Shown: positions 1-9,027 of the stretch, piece after piece
Layout: every line of letters starts with the position of its first letter
How positions within the stretch are numbered: position 1 is the stretch's first letter
NCBI RefSeq assembly: GCF_014639435.1
Contig: NZ_BMFZ01000003.1
Location: forward strand, 62,001 to 126,000
Direction: 5' to 3'
DNA from: Hafnia psychrotolerans
GTDB taxonomy: Bacteria; Pseudomonadota; Gammaproteobacteria; Enterobacterales; Enterobacteriaceae
Length of the DNA stretch: 64,000 nt
The notes under the pieces: model-generated
What the model saw: the letters and a program-made list of their open reading frames with translations, nothing else
What the model was told of the DNA's origin: nothing
Databases searched by the model: none
Translations under genes and position numbers: made by a program

Positions 1-1
1 A

Positions 2-145
2 TATGCGGATGAGCTAAAAAGCATCACCTCAAAAGAGTTTTGCGAAGGGGTTGGTCTACGAAGCAGCTTCGGCACAGAGTTCAGCAAAATGCGCAACTTG
101 ACCCAACGCTTGAAAGCTGCAGGACTTGATACAGCCAAGCTTTAA
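2..145 (+). CDS. C-terminal end of an unrecognised protein (partial)
   Basis: The reading frame is open from the window edge and stops with TAA at 143-145, giving 47 visible residues that end in KAAGLDTAKL. The tail is basic and looks helical. I do not recognise the family. It lies 48 bases upstream of an HsdM fragment, so it may belong to the same restriction-modification or defence cargo. The start lies to the left of the window. Confidence 0.5.
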   Translation, partial: YADELKSITSKEFCEGVGLRSSFGTEFSKMRNLTQRLKAAGLDTAKL

Positions 146-193
146 CTATTTATATACTTATCAGGCGGGCACTCGGTACAGTAAGGAATAACG

Positions 194-295
194 ATGGCCA
201 TTGAAAAAGCTGATCTTTACACTTCTCTCAGGGGTAGCAGCGATGAGCTGCTAGGTTGGATGATTGCTATTAATTCAAAGGATGAAGCCATATGA
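194..295 (+). pseudogene. HsdM N-terminal fragment fused in front of gajA
   Basis: This is a 33-codon frame starting ATG at 194. Its first 23 residues (MAIEKADLYTSLRGSSDELL and on) follow the well-known N terminus of type I methyltransferase subunits HsdM (MAIKKSELYSSLW..CDELRGG..). The similarity ends after GWM, and the frame stops in a TGA that overlaps the gajA start codon (ATGA at 292-295). What is seen is a truncated hsdM start; that it arose by deletion or recombination joining hsdM to gajA is inference. The fragment still supplies an upstream cistron whose translation would be coupled to gajA. HsdM itself would be about 500 residues, so this peptide cannot be an active methylase. Confidence 0.7.
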
Positions 296-2115
296 GTATC
301 CAAATAGATATTGTTCGTATCAGTGGCTTTCGGGGCATATCTAATATCGAAATAGCTTTACCGAGAGTTACCGTATTGCTTGGGCAAAATAATGCAGGTA
401 AAACATCGATTATAAAAGCTCTACAACTAGCCATGGGGGACTACTCAAGGTACTTAGCTGACGAAGATTTTCATATAGGCGAAGATGAAAAACGCCAAGA
501 AACTATTACAGTCGATCTTCGGTTTATAGCTGTTGATAGTGATGCGAGAGCGAGAGAGTTTTCAGAGAGTTGGCAACAGGTATTTGGCGATAAAATTCAG
601 TCAGAGCCTGATGGGAAGCAATTCGTAGCGATACGAACTGTTGCAAAACCAGATCGAGTGAAAGGCGGCTATATTGTTGATCGGCTTCATTTGGATGTGT
701 GGCCAGAACTTAGTGGGTGGCAAGATGTTCGGGTTAGCAGCAAGAACAGATTGGGCAAACGATTGGAGTCTGTACCTTTCATTTCGATTGATGCACAAAG
801 AGACATCCATAATGAACTAAAAGAAAAATCTTCTTTTGTTGGCCGTGTTTTATCCAGTGTTGAGTATGACGAAAAAGACGTGGCTGAACTAGAGCGGATG
901 GTAGCCGAAGTTAATAAAGAGGCCATAGAAAAAAGCGAGCCGCTTAAGCGATTGAAGACTCATCTGGATAACATGAATCAATCGTTTGAGGGCTCAGGAC
1001 AAACAGAGCTTACCCCGTTTCCGAAGAAGATTCGTGACCTGTCAAAGCGGTTTAGTGTGAATTTCGGTGAAACTGATAAAAGCTCATTTTCTATGGAATA
1101 CCACGGCATGGGTACACGCAGCTGGGCGTCCATGTTGACAGTAAAGGCCTTTACCGAACTGTTGGCCAAAAATCACGAAGAGGAAGCCGAGCCATTTTTC
1201 CCAATTATGGCCGCTGAGGAACCAGAAGCACATCTGCACCCGAACGCGCAAAGAACATTGTATAGGCAACTCGTAGATGTGCCAGGACAAGTGATTATAA
1301 GCACTCACTCGCCGTATATTGCTGGCCTAGCCGAGTTGCACGAAATTAGATCTCTGAGCAAACGGAAGAATTCAGTTCAAGTATATCAGTTGAGAGATGA
1401 GTTTGAAGATGATGATCTGAGGAGATTGAAAAGAGAGGTAGTCCACTCCCGTGGTGAGCTCTTATTTTCCAAAGCAATAGTCCTTTCTGAAGGAGAAACC
1501 GAAGAGCAAGCCCTACCAGAGCTGTTTGGAGCCTATGCTGGAAAACACCCCTTCTCACTCGGAATTAATTTTGTTGGTGTCAATGGTTCAGGGGCAAAGT
1601 ATCGTCCATTTCTCATTTTGGCGAAAGATCTCAACATTCCAGTATTTATATTTAGTGATGGAGAGCCTAAAACTATTAAAGATCTCAAGAAAAATTATGA
1701 AAAAGTTTTCGGAGCTACTGACATCGAGAAAGCCAATAATATCACAATACTTGACGGGACTGATTTTGAGGGATATCTCTTAAGTCAGGGCCTTGGCGAT
1801 TTGATAGAAGAAACTATCAATGAAGTTGATGGTGAAGATACCATAGACAAGTGGATTGAGAAAAAAGATGGAGTGCTTTTAAAACGAATCAAAACTGATA
1901 AGCCAAGTTGTCAAACCTGTAGTCAGCCTATTTTTGAGGATGTGCTACGAGATTACAAAGGTGATGCTGGGCGAGTTCGCGCAATCCTTGAAATTCTTGA
2001 TTCAAGTAAACCGCTTTATGCTAAGGCAATTACAGATAATCTGATTAAATTGTCAGCAGATAAGTTTCCTGAGAAGATTATTGAATTATTCAAAAAAATT
2101 GAGTCTGGAGTCTGA
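292..2115 (+). CDS. gajA: Gabija anti-phage protein GajA (OLD-family ATPase/nuclease)
   Basis: A 607-residue OLD-family protein. The N-terminal ABC-type ATPase has Walker A GQNNAGKTS (31-39), a Walker B-like stretch AAEEPEAHLHP near 304, and the switch histidine in ISTHSPY near 335. The C-terminal half is a TOPRIM nuclease: LSEGETEEQ supplies the first acidic residues, followed by FIFSDGE and DGTDFEGYL. In Gabija, GajA is a sequence-specific DNA-nicking nuclease held inactive by nucleotides and released when phage replication depletes them; here that role is family knowledge. The start overlaps the stop of the HsdM fragment (ATGA), and the helicase gene gajB follows one base after the stop. 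The OLD plus UvrD-helicase pair is the basis for the Gabija call. A retron- or PARIS-type OLD protein would not have this partner. Confidence 0.88.
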   Translation: MSIQIDIVRISGFRGISNIEIALPRVTVLLGQNNAGKTSIIKALQLAMGDYSRYLADEDFHIGEDEKRQETITVDLRFIAVDSDARAREFSESWQQVFGDKIQSEPDGKQFVAIRTVAKPDRVKGGYIVDRLHLDVWPELSGWQDVRVSSKNRLGKRLESVPFISIDAQRDIHNELKEKSSFVGRVLSSVEYDEKDVAELERMVAEVNKEAIEKSEPLKRLKTHLDNMNQSFEGSGQTELTPFPKKIRDLSKRFSVNFGETDKSSFSMEYHGMGTRSWASMLTVKAFTELLAKNHEEEAEPFFPIMAAEEPEAHLHPNAQRTLYRQLVDVPGQVIISTHSPYIAGLAELHEIRSLSKRKNSVQVYQLRDEFEDDDLRRLKREVVHSRGELLFSKAIVLSEGETEEQALPELFGAYAGKHPFSLGINFVGVNGSGAKYRPFLILAKDLNIPVFIFSDGEPKTIKDLKKNYEKVFGATDIEKANNITILDGTDFEGYLLSQGLGDLIEETINEVDGEDTIDKWIEKKDGVLLKRIKTDKPSCQTCSQPIFEDVLRDYKGDAGRVRAILEILDSSKPLYAKAITDNLIKLSADKFPEKIIELFKKIESGV

Positions 2116-2116
2116 T

Positions 2117-4012
2117 ATGAATCTATCAAATGCTCAGCGTCAGATTATTGAAGCTCCCATGAATTCAGCTGTCCAGGTGCTTGCATCAGCCGGTTCAGGT
2201 AAAACACGTGTGTTAACAGAGCGTGTTCGTCATATTTTGGATAAAACTAAAAAAGAAGGCATCATCGCACTTACCTTCACGAATAAAGCAGCGGAGGAAA
2301 TGAGTGCACGTTTAGCTGACTTCGAACAAGTAGAAGATAGGGTTTGGATCGCTACAATACATTCGGTCGCACAGCGTATTTTAGAGAAATATGGACACAC
2401 CGTTGGTTTACCCACGGAGTTACACATATATGATAGAGATAAAGACCGAATGGAGGTCTTCATACAATCTTTACGTGAAGATGGCATTAATATAGATGAG
2501 TATCTAAATATCACTGATTCAAGAGAGTTAAAAAGCAGAGAGAAAAACCTGCAATCCTTTATGGATATATTCTCGAAAATCAAGCGAGAGTTACTGACAG
2601 ATCTTGAGGTGGCCGAACTATATCCAGATAATAACATCTGGAAAATATATCAAGACTATCAATCTGCGTTGCTTAATAGTGGCGGTATCGACTATGATGA
2701 TATTTTGGTATATGCACATAAAATCCTACTAACACATGATTGGATCGCAAAAATATACCGAGCCCAGTATAAACATATTTGCGTTGATGAAGCTCAAGAT
2801 CTTAATAAAGCGCAGTATGAGTTTATCAGGGTACTTTGCGGTGATGCTATAAAAAGCATTTTAATGGTAGGTGATCCTAATCAAATGATTTATGGGTTTA
2901 ACGGGTCCTCGAAAGACTATCTCTGCACCAGATTTGTAGATGACTTCACCCCGCAACGATTTGAACTTAAAGAAAATTATCGTAGCACTAAAGCTGTTAT
3001 ACGTGCAGCAAACAAGTTGCGGCCAGGCTCACAAGCAGAAATTAATTATGCCTTAGAAGGTGGTGTATGGATTTCAGAATTTGATACGGAAGAGGATGAG
3101 GCTGCTGCGGTTGTTTCTACGATTAAAAACCTTTTGGACTTGAAAGTTAACGATGAAATTGAAGGTGAAATTTCATTGAGCAATATGGTGATAATTGGCC
3201 GTAATCGTTTTGTTTTTGGCAAACTTGAAAGTTGTCTTAAAGAAAACTCAATACCATTCTCTTTGAGAAAAGGTGAGAGACAACTAGAGCCTTCAACTAG
3301 ATTCGGTAAAGTATTAGACTATGCCATTCGCGTGAAGCTGAATTCTAAAGATTGGGTGGATGGGAAAAAGTTATGTCAGGTACTGAATATTTCTGAGCCC
3401 AAAAATTGGACGGTTAATGTATTACGGGAAATGGCAATTCAAATTTCATCATCAACTGACGAGTACTCTGATGTATTCGCAAATCTTCTTTCTGCTGTAG
3501 ATGTATTGGATGTTGAAAGCCCAAAAATCCCTAAGCTTGTAAAGGATTTTAACAGTCTACTAACCTCATTGGTTGAAAAGCATAGCGGTATCTCAGATGA
3601 TAAAATCGAAGACATTAAACTGAGTATTGAAGAGCTTGAGGAATTTAATCGGACTTGGACACGCTTTAAGCGAAAGGGAATCGGAGATTCGTTGGTTACA
3701 TTTCGTAATGCATTAGCTCTTGGGCAACTGTCGCACGATATTCTTGAGGATGGCTTAACATTAAGTACAGTCCACACCATGAAGGGGCTAGAAAAGGATA
3801 TCGTATTTTTAATTGGTATGTGCGAAGGAGTTTTCCCAGACTATAGAGCGAATACTGCAAAGGAACTTGATGAAGAGAGAAATAATGCATTTGTTGCCGT
3901 AACAAGAGCAAAGCGATGGCTCTACGTATCTTATCCTAAGCAACGAATGATGCCATGGGGCGATAGAAAGTTTCAGCGGAAATCTCGCTTTGTAACGGAA
4001 ATAGAATCATGA
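2117..4012 (+). CDS. gajB: Gabija helicase GajB (UvrD/Rep superfamily 1)
   Basis: A 631-residue superfamily 1A helicase, counted from the ATG at 2117, one base after the gajA stop, with GGAG at the right distance. A longer in-frame start inside gajA (2081) looks spurious. Motifs appear in order: I ASAGSGKT (about 20-27), Ia ALTFTNKAAEEM, II CVDEAQDL, III MVGDPNQMIYGF, IV KENYRST, V STVHTMKGLE and VI VAVTRAKRW. GajB binds GajA and is thought to sense DNA ends or termini and trigger GajA. It is clearly longer than the Bacillus cereus GajB (494 residues), with the extra length between motifs IV and V. The two genes form one transcription unit. A stand-alone UvrD repair helicase is unlikely, given the tight pairing with an OLD protein. 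Confidence 0.88.
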   Translation: MNLSNAQRQIIEAPMNSAVQVLASAGSGKTRVLTERVRHILDKTKKEGIIALTFTNKAAEEMSARLADFEQVEDRVWIATIHSVAQRILEKYGHTVGLPTELHIYDRDKDRMEVFIQSLREDGINIDEYLNITDSRELKSREKNLQSFMDIFSKIKRELLTDLEVAELYPDNNIWKIYQDYQSALLNSGGIDYDDILVYAHKILLTHDWIAKIYRAQYKHICVDEAQDLNKAQYEFIRVLCGDAIKSILMVGDPNQMIYGFNGSSKDYLCTRFVDDFTPQRFELKENYRSTKAVIRAANKLRPGSQAEINYALEGGVWISEFDTEEDEAAAVVSTIKNLLDLKVNDEIEGEISLSNMVIIGRNRFVFGKLESCLKENSIPFSLRKGERQLEPSTRFGKVLDYAIRVKLNSKDWVDGKKLCQVLNISEPKNWTVNVLREMAIQISSSTDEYSDVFANLLSAVDVLDVESPKIPKLVKDFNSLLTSLVEKHSGISDDKIEDIKLSIEELEEFNRTWTRFKRKGIGDSLVTFRNALALGQLSHDILEDGLTLSTVHTMKGLEKDIVFLIGMCEGVFPDYRANTAKELDEERNNAFVAVTRAKRWLYVSYPKQRMMPWGDRKFQRKSRFVTEIES

Positions 4013-4221
4013 ACAATGTAGGCCAGCACAAAAGTGTGCCCCAAAATCGTATGGTGCAGTTTTTTCAAACTGACTTGGGTTAATACGTTATTATTTGTCC
4101 ACTTCAAGGGCGCTGTGCTTGCAGCGCTGCTGACTGTATGCATTCCGATCAGTTACAGTTACCTGTTTGAAACTAACGCCCAGCAACGATGTTTTGATCG
4201 TTTTATTCAAGGAAAAGTAAT

Positions 4222-4620
4222 ATGAAATGCTCAGTTTGTGGCATTGCAGAACTTAAGTTTAGTATCAAAAATGTCCCTTACTCATTCCAGGGTCACAAAA
4301 CACTTATTGAGGCTGAAGGTGAGCATTGTCCGGCTTGTGGTGAAGTCGTAATGAATCGAGAACAGTCAGTGATTTACATGGCAAAGGTAAAGGAGTTTAA
4401 AGCTGAGGCCATGGCGAAAACTATCGAACCTTGATGTATAATTCCGGTACGCAAATACTTGCCCCTATGCAGAAAGAAGCCAGAGCCTTTTTGGTGGAGG
4501 TATGAATGCCTTTTCCCATGATGAGAATGGTAAGACAAAACTGCTCCCGTGGTTATCAAGTTACTTCCTGTGCTTGATCATCATCCCGAGTTTTTGGCTG
4601 AAGTCCCCAAACCTGCATAG
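4222..4620 (+). pseudogene. MqsA-family antitoxin, frameshifted
   Basis: The first 70 codons (4222-4434) read as the zinc-binding N domain of MqsA-type antitoxins, with Cys3-x2-Cys6 and Cys36-x2-Cys39 and the PYSFQGHKT strand. A stop then interrupts the frame, but the MqsA C-terminal helix-turn-helix can still be read in pieces across other frames: IIPVRKYLPL, then FGGGMNAFSHDENGKTK, then VLDHHPEFLAEV ending at the TAG near 4618-4620. At least two or three indels are needed to restore one frame. No MqsR toxin is recognisable upstream between 4013 and 4221. So this is an orphan, decayed antitoxin gene. The zinc-ribbon half could still be made, but it would lack the DNA-binding half. Confidence 0.72.
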
Positions 4621-4694
4621 CAGGGAAAAGGGAACAATCGCGTAGGTTTTGGTTGTGCTTAAAATTTTAAAAAATCAAATAAGGGGGATATCTA

Positions 4695-4880
4695 ATGGCC
4701 GAACGCAGTTTTTTTGATGAACTGTCTCAAGGGATGCGGGACTGGAGCGATTACAACTCGGGAAGAATAACGTTGAAGACTCATAGCGAGTCACCGAAAA
4801 AAATATCAACATGTTCACCGGAACAATTGAAAGCCTTGCGTGAAAAGCTGCGCCTTTCACCGGCTGATTTGACAGGGTAA
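4695..4880 (+). pseudogene. Truncated HTH antitoxin/regulator
   Basis: 61 codons begin MAERSFFDELSQGMRDW and end ALREKLRLSPADLTG. The layout (N-terminal FFDEL helix, a basic linker, then the first helices of an XRE domain) matches small HigA/NadS-type regulators of about 95-110 residues. The frame stops just where the recognition helix should begin. The recombinase operon ends 52 bases further on, so truncation during insertion or excision is a reasonable inference. AAGGGGG at 4680-4686 is a good ribosome-binding site. It is likely inactive as a DNA-binding protein. Confidence 0.55.
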
Positions 4881-4932
4881 AACGAGTATGATTTTCACGC
4901 TAAGCCGTATTAACTCCCCTGTAAGCAGAGCA

Positions 4933-6354
4933 TCATCGTTCGATAGCCGTTGAGGCGTTACTCAATTCGTCTAACGTCGTATTAACGTAATCACTTAATA
5001 GGAGGCTCAGTTCAGCGGGATTTCTGCCCTGAATAAGTTCGAAAACAACATCCTTGAGATTGGACTGCAAGGATTCAATAGCTAGCCTTACTTTAATTAA
5101 ATCCAAAGTGGTTCCAAAATTCGCCACTTCCTCAAATGCCAAATGAATATAAGGTTCTAGGCTGCTGATTGATGTATGACCTGTATATTCCTGGACTTTC
5201 CTTTTGAGTGTCTCACCATCCAGGAGAGCGCGTCGGAAATCGTCTCCATTCTCATATTCATGCTGCTCAATCAACGCTACAAAAAGCTTGGTAATGAATC
5301 TATGGCGGAACATATGTGCGCATGCTTGCTCTTCGATCTTAGCTGCTTTGGCAAGCAGGAGTAACTCATTAGTCAGAGTCTCGGTGGCGAGTCTTTGCCC
5401 ACTGGTTTCCGAAATCAGTAAATAGCCTAAATCATCTTTGGTGCCGACCGTTTGCTTAATGATCCTACGCCGGAATTTTTCGATGAAGTTCACGATGAGT
5501 TCAAGATCCGTTTTGGAAATAGGCAAATATCTATACTCTTCTCTTCCTCCTAGTCGTTTGGCTGTGAAGACCTTAAGTACCGGCTCTTGCTTCATCTGCC
5601 TTGCATTATAAATATCTTCGATTCTGATGTTCGCGACTTCAATCCGCCTTGCCCCTGTGATTTCCAAAAGTTTGACCAGAATGAAGCGACGCCTTCTCTG
5701 ATAAGTTGTTCTGCTCACGTGCGGGATGACCTCAATGAGCTTTGCGATATTGTTCGAATTGATAGGTAAGCGCCGTGTCTGAGGCTCGGGATGGGGAAAA
5801 GAATGGTGATGCCAATAAGTGCGAACGATCTGCTTCCCATGGTTTACTAACTTGCTCTCTTTCGTTTCAGCTCTGATTGTTCCAGTAGCTCCGATGAAGG
5901 ACGGATCAAGATAAAGTTCTCCGACATAACCCAAAAAGCCAAGGCAGATCCTGCCAATGTTTGCTACGTGAGCTCCTTGTCGTTTTCTTTGCCCAGGCTT
6001 TCTTGGATCCATTTCTCCCTGTAGTGTTCTGATGAACAATGAGAAACGAGAGTCAGTCAGGTCAATAAACAAGTAGTTATTGTTGAAGCAAAAGCGAATA
6101 AGATGTGACAGAAGCTTGGCATATTGTGTGAGCGTGCCACCGGCTTCCTTACGGGACAACCCGCGTTCGAAACAATACAGCAGATACAGATTCCCTTCTG
6201 TGCAAGGCCTACCATCAGGCCAACAAAGGAGAGGTATGTTATCCGCTTTAACGCTGAGAACATGACTGTTCCGATCAACCCCGAAAGGTAACCGAAAGAC
6301 GCTGCTTGTTAGATGGTACAGTTTCTCATCGCTCTGCAAGGGATTGAGCCTCAT
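4933..6354 (-). CDS. Tyrosine recombinase, last gene of four-gene recombinase operon
   Basis: A 473-residue tyrosine recombinase. The C-terminal catalytic domain shows the full set of residues: the first Arg in TGARRIEVANI, HxxR in AHMFRHRF, His in YTGHTSI and the nucleophile Tyr in LEPYIHLA. The N-terminal third (about 60-150) is a SAM-like core-binding domain. The start codon lies 29 bases inside the upstream small gene, so the two are translationally linked. It is the distal gene of a leftward operon of four overlapping genes (11380 to 4933). Three recombinases plus one small protein is the arrangement described for the ginABCD operon of GInt islands. Which gin letter it corresponds to I cannot say. 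No other mobility gene lies nearby. Confidence 0.85.
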   Translation of the reverse strand: MRLNPLQSDEKLYHLTSSVFRLPFGVDRNSHVLSVKADNIPLLCWPDGRPCTEGNLYLLYCFERGLSRKEAGGTLTQYAKLLSHLIRFCFNNNYLFIDLTDSRFSLFIRTLQGEMDPRKPGQRKRQGAHVANIGRICLGFLGYVGELYLDPSFIGATGTIRAETKESKLVNHGKQIVRTYWHHHSFPHPEPQTRRLPINSNNIAKLIEVIPHVSRTTYQRRRRFILVKLLEITGARRIEVANIRIEDIYNARQMKQEPVLKVFTAKRLGGREEYRYLPISKTDLELIVNFIEKFRRRIIKQTVGTKDDLGYLLISETSGQRLATETLTNELLLLAKAAKIEEQACAHMFRHRFITKLFVALIEQHEYENGDDFRRALLDGETLKRKVQEYTGHTSISSLEPYIHLAFEEVANFGTTLDLIKVRLAIESLQSNLKDVVFELIQGRNPAELSLLLSDYVNTTLDELSNASTAIER

Positions 6355-6907
6355 GGGAGGGTGCCAGAGACTGTTTGCTTAGCGATAGCATTGAAAATAG
6401 CTCTCTACGGCGTTTTTTGAAAAGACTCAGGTCTGCCGGGTCATGGCATTTTTCGGCAAATTGCTGGGCAAGGGTGATGGACTCTCTGAAAATATTCGTT
6501 ACCAATGCAATTTCATCCCAGAGTTGGGAGATTATCTTGTCCTGAGCCTTAACCTTAGCTTTTAGCTCCTGCTTAGTCACTGAAGAAGACTTTGCTGGCT
6601 TGGTTGTACGGGAATCGTGAATGGCTTTGGAAGCCAGGCATCTCAGATTATCAAATGCAGTAAAACCACCGGGAAGAAGGTCATTCGCCCTGTTTTTAAG
6701 TGTATTGAGCGACATAGGAGAAATTAACGATTCTCTTACCGATAGCTTTGCAAGGCCGCCTTGGCTCTTCAAAGCGATCAAAAGGTCCGTGTTTTCGCGA
6801 TGCATGCCAGGTGACTTAATAATCGATTCCAGATACCTAACACGAGCAAGCACAGAGCGGTTGTTAATATCCAACTGAGAAGGCGCTTGATGTGTGTCTT
6901 TCTTCAT
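6326..6907 (-). CDS. Small helical protein of the recombinase operon
   Basis: 193 residues, ATG at 6907, two bases after the stop of the preceding recombinase and overlapping the next by 29 bases. No enzyme motif is visible. Residues 1-100 contain short helices (RSVLARVRYLESII, SLNTLKNRANDLL). Residues 105-140 (TKQELKAKVKAQDKIISQLW) look like a coiled coil, followed by a basic KKRRREL segment. Position and character match the small accessory proteins of multi-recombinase elements (TnpC of Tn554, GinD of GInts), which help assemble or orient the recombination complex. That role is inferred from gene order alone. Confidence 0.65.
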   Translation of the reverse strand: MKKDTHQAPSQLDINNRSVLARVRYLESIIKSPGMHRENTDLLIALKSQGGLAKLSVRESLISPMSLNTLKNRANDLLPGGFTAFDNLRCLASKAIHDSRTTKPAKSSSVTKQELKAKVKAQDKIISQLWDEIALVTNIFRESITLAQQFAEKCHDPADLSLFKKRRRELFSMLSLSKQSLAPSHEAQSLAER

Positions 6908-6909
6908 GA

Positions 6910-9027
6910 TTAATCGCCCGTTATTTTAAAGAGAATTTCATAACGCTTTCCATTTGGAGTGTCGAGGAAGACTGGCTCGATCTTTAATATTCCCTCAATC
7001 ATCAGGTCTTCAATATAGTCAGCGACTTCATCTGACTGCATGATTGAAAAAGATGAAACCCCGTAGCGCTCTTCCAGAAGTGCCCTTAAATTCTTTGAGT
7101 TACTCTGCCCCGAGATCAACGCTCCAGATGCATATTCGGCACTGACTCTGCGCAATACTTCACCTGGCACAGTCTCAGTGATGTAGTGATAAACGTGTTC
7201 AAGGTCTGTATGCCCTAAAAACCACCGAAGAGTATCCAGTCCGCCAAACCCACCGTTCCAAAAAAAAGTCATAGCGAAGAAACGTCTCATTTGGTGAGTG
7301 CGAATGTAATAGCGCCGCCCAGTAGAGTTCAGTTGTGTTTCAAAATAGTCAGAGAAGCGATTCAGTACCTTTGCGGCATCTACTGAACTCATCGCGGCCA
7401 GACCGATTTCACGATGTCGAGGTTTACTGAAGAGTCGATGTGAAGCTCTAGCAGAACTAAGCAAGGACAAATTTTGATGGAGATCTTTTAAACTCTGAAT
7501 ACATAGGGCTGCGACATTGGGGATGGGGCGAAGGACCTGTTCACGAGCCTTGCCGAAGTTTCGTTTTCGTAAGGCGAACTGTAAGTAGTAACCATGGTTT
7601 TTTTTAACAAGGCAGGTATTTTCCACAAGATCTCTTATCTCTCCTGAACGCCGGGCGCTGAGAGCGGAAAGGATTATCCAGATAGCGCCATATAGAACTT
7701 CGATTAGCTGTATCAGGCCCTCATTCGCCCTGAATCGTTTAAAAAATGTAACACTTCCGCCGCTTCGACTCCGTCCTCGAAAATCTGACGAGAGGTCCCA
7801 AACCTTGACTCCGATATCACTCAACTTCTTGGGAATGAGCTCTCTTATTTCAGCCGGACTTAAGTCCCTGAGTGTACACCCACGTGAATCAGCCTCTTGT
7901 GCCAATGCAACATAACCGTCGATGAGTAGTTGGCCCACATCGAAATAGAACTCAACAGCCTTCCTAAATGATGAAAATATGACCTCCTGGGGCAACGACC
8001 GATAACGTCCTTTATTTTTCATCTCCAGTTGCCTGACAAAAACCTTGTTATCCAGAGCTGAAAGTGAGTGATGACTAATATGATCCAGCCCACAGAGCTT
8101 GAGAAACTCCATCCGCTTAAGCCCTTGCAGATAAGTATTAATCCCACTTTCAGAAGGCAGTGGGTCGTCAAGAAGAACCATGGACGAAATCATGGGATAT
8201 TCCCGAAAAGTTTTCTCAGATGGACTGAAGTGGAGTTCGTCCAGGACCACACCTCGAAATTTGGGTGTTACTAAAGTCCGCTCATGGTAAATCTCAGAAT
8301 AGATGCTATTCGGAGAAATTTGGTGAGTAAAAAATGAATGTCCGTCATTGCCCGCTTTAATCGGCACGCGTTTATAGTTTCCATTAATCCATAGGAAAAT
8401 CCGTGCTGCAATAATCTCCGACTCAGATAAGCCAAGGCTGTGCTCATCGGAACTATCAATAACAGTAATACCAGGAACTTTAGAGAGAACGCTCTTTGTT
8501 TGCTGTTTTGTGACCTGATGGATTTTGAGTCGAAGGAAATCCCGAAGCTCTTCATGCGCTGCATAGAGATTATTCTTCAGATATTGGCTACTGGCCAACA
8601 CAACCATGAACTCGGTTATCTCATGGGGCGTTATTAACTTGAACCCATGGGATGATAATTGAAAGCGTTCGGCCCTCAGTAGGAAGTAGTCAATAATACC
8701 TATAGTTGTATGGACTCTGTGCCCTATTGTGTTTGGGGCAAGCTGGATACTCCCGACCGGCAGCGAATGGGAGGAAAGGCATAAGTAAGATTTTATGATC
8801 TCCAGAAGGCTTTGGTGCTTTGGGTGTGTGAGTAACAGCCCATCGTCAAGCCTAACTCTGAAATCAATAACAGTGTCTTTCTTGCCATTTTGGCCAATGT
8901 GGGTGGTCCACACTGGATCATCAAATTTCGAATTGAACCACTCGGTGCTGCGAAACAACCTTGAGCTAGCATCGAAAGGGCGCATTATAAAGTCCAGTTC
9001 ATGAGGCAGTGAGTTACTATCAGACAT
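6910..9027 (-). CDS. Large tyrosine recombinase of the four-gene operon
   Basis: 705 residues counted from the ATG at 9027 (MSDSNSLPHEL). The frame also opens earlier at a TTG, but the ATG overlaps the previous stop by eight bases as in a coupled operon. The C-terminal part carries a complete tyrosine-recombinase active site: Arg in LSARRSGEIRDL, HxxR in THQMRRF, His in FLGHTDL and Tyr in VYHYITE. The roughly 400-residue N-terminal part is much larger than in phage integrases and shows no familiar domain. It probably acts together with the other two recombinases of the operon; in GInt elements all are reported as needed for integration and excision. Confidence 0.82.
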   Translation of the reverse strand: MSDSNSLPHELDFIMRPFDASSRLFRSTEWFNSKFDDPVWTTHIGQNGKKDTVIDFRVRLDDGLLLTHPKHQSLLEIIKSYLCLSSHSLPVGSIQLAPNTIGHRVHTTIGIIDYFLLRAERFQLSSHGFKLITPHEITEFMVVLASSQYLKNNLYAAHEELRDFLRLKIHQVTKQQTKSVLSKVPGITVIDSSDEHSLGLSESEIIAARIFLWINGNYKRVPIKAGNDGHSFFTHQISPNSIYSEIYHERTLVTPKFRGVVLDELHFSPSEKTFREYPMISSMVLLDDPLPSESGINTYLQGLKRMEFLKLCGLDHISHHSLSALDNKVFVRQLEMKNKGRYRSLPQEVIFSSFRKAVEFYFDVGQLLIDGYVALAQEADSRGCTLRDLSPAEIRELIPKKLSDIGVKVWDLSSDFRGRSRSGGSVTFFKRFRANEGLIQLIEVLYGAIWIILSALSARRSGEIRDLVENTCLVKKNHGYYLQFALRKRNFGKAREQVLRPIPNVAALCIQSLKDLHQNLSLLSSARASHRLFSKPRHREIGLAAMSSVDAAKVLNRFSDYFETQLNSTGRRYYIRTHQMRRFFAMTFFWNGGFGGLDTLRWFLGHTDLEHVYHYITETVPGEVLRRVSAEYASGALISGQSNSKNLRALLEERYGVSSFSIMQSDEVADYIEDLMIEGILKIEPVFLDTPNGKRYEILFKITGD

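Noticed and set aside
4034-4225. 63-codon rightward frame after gajB
   Set aside because: No ribosome-binding site, odd composition with many Cys/Phe, no resemblance to MqsR or any known family. Treated as non-coding.
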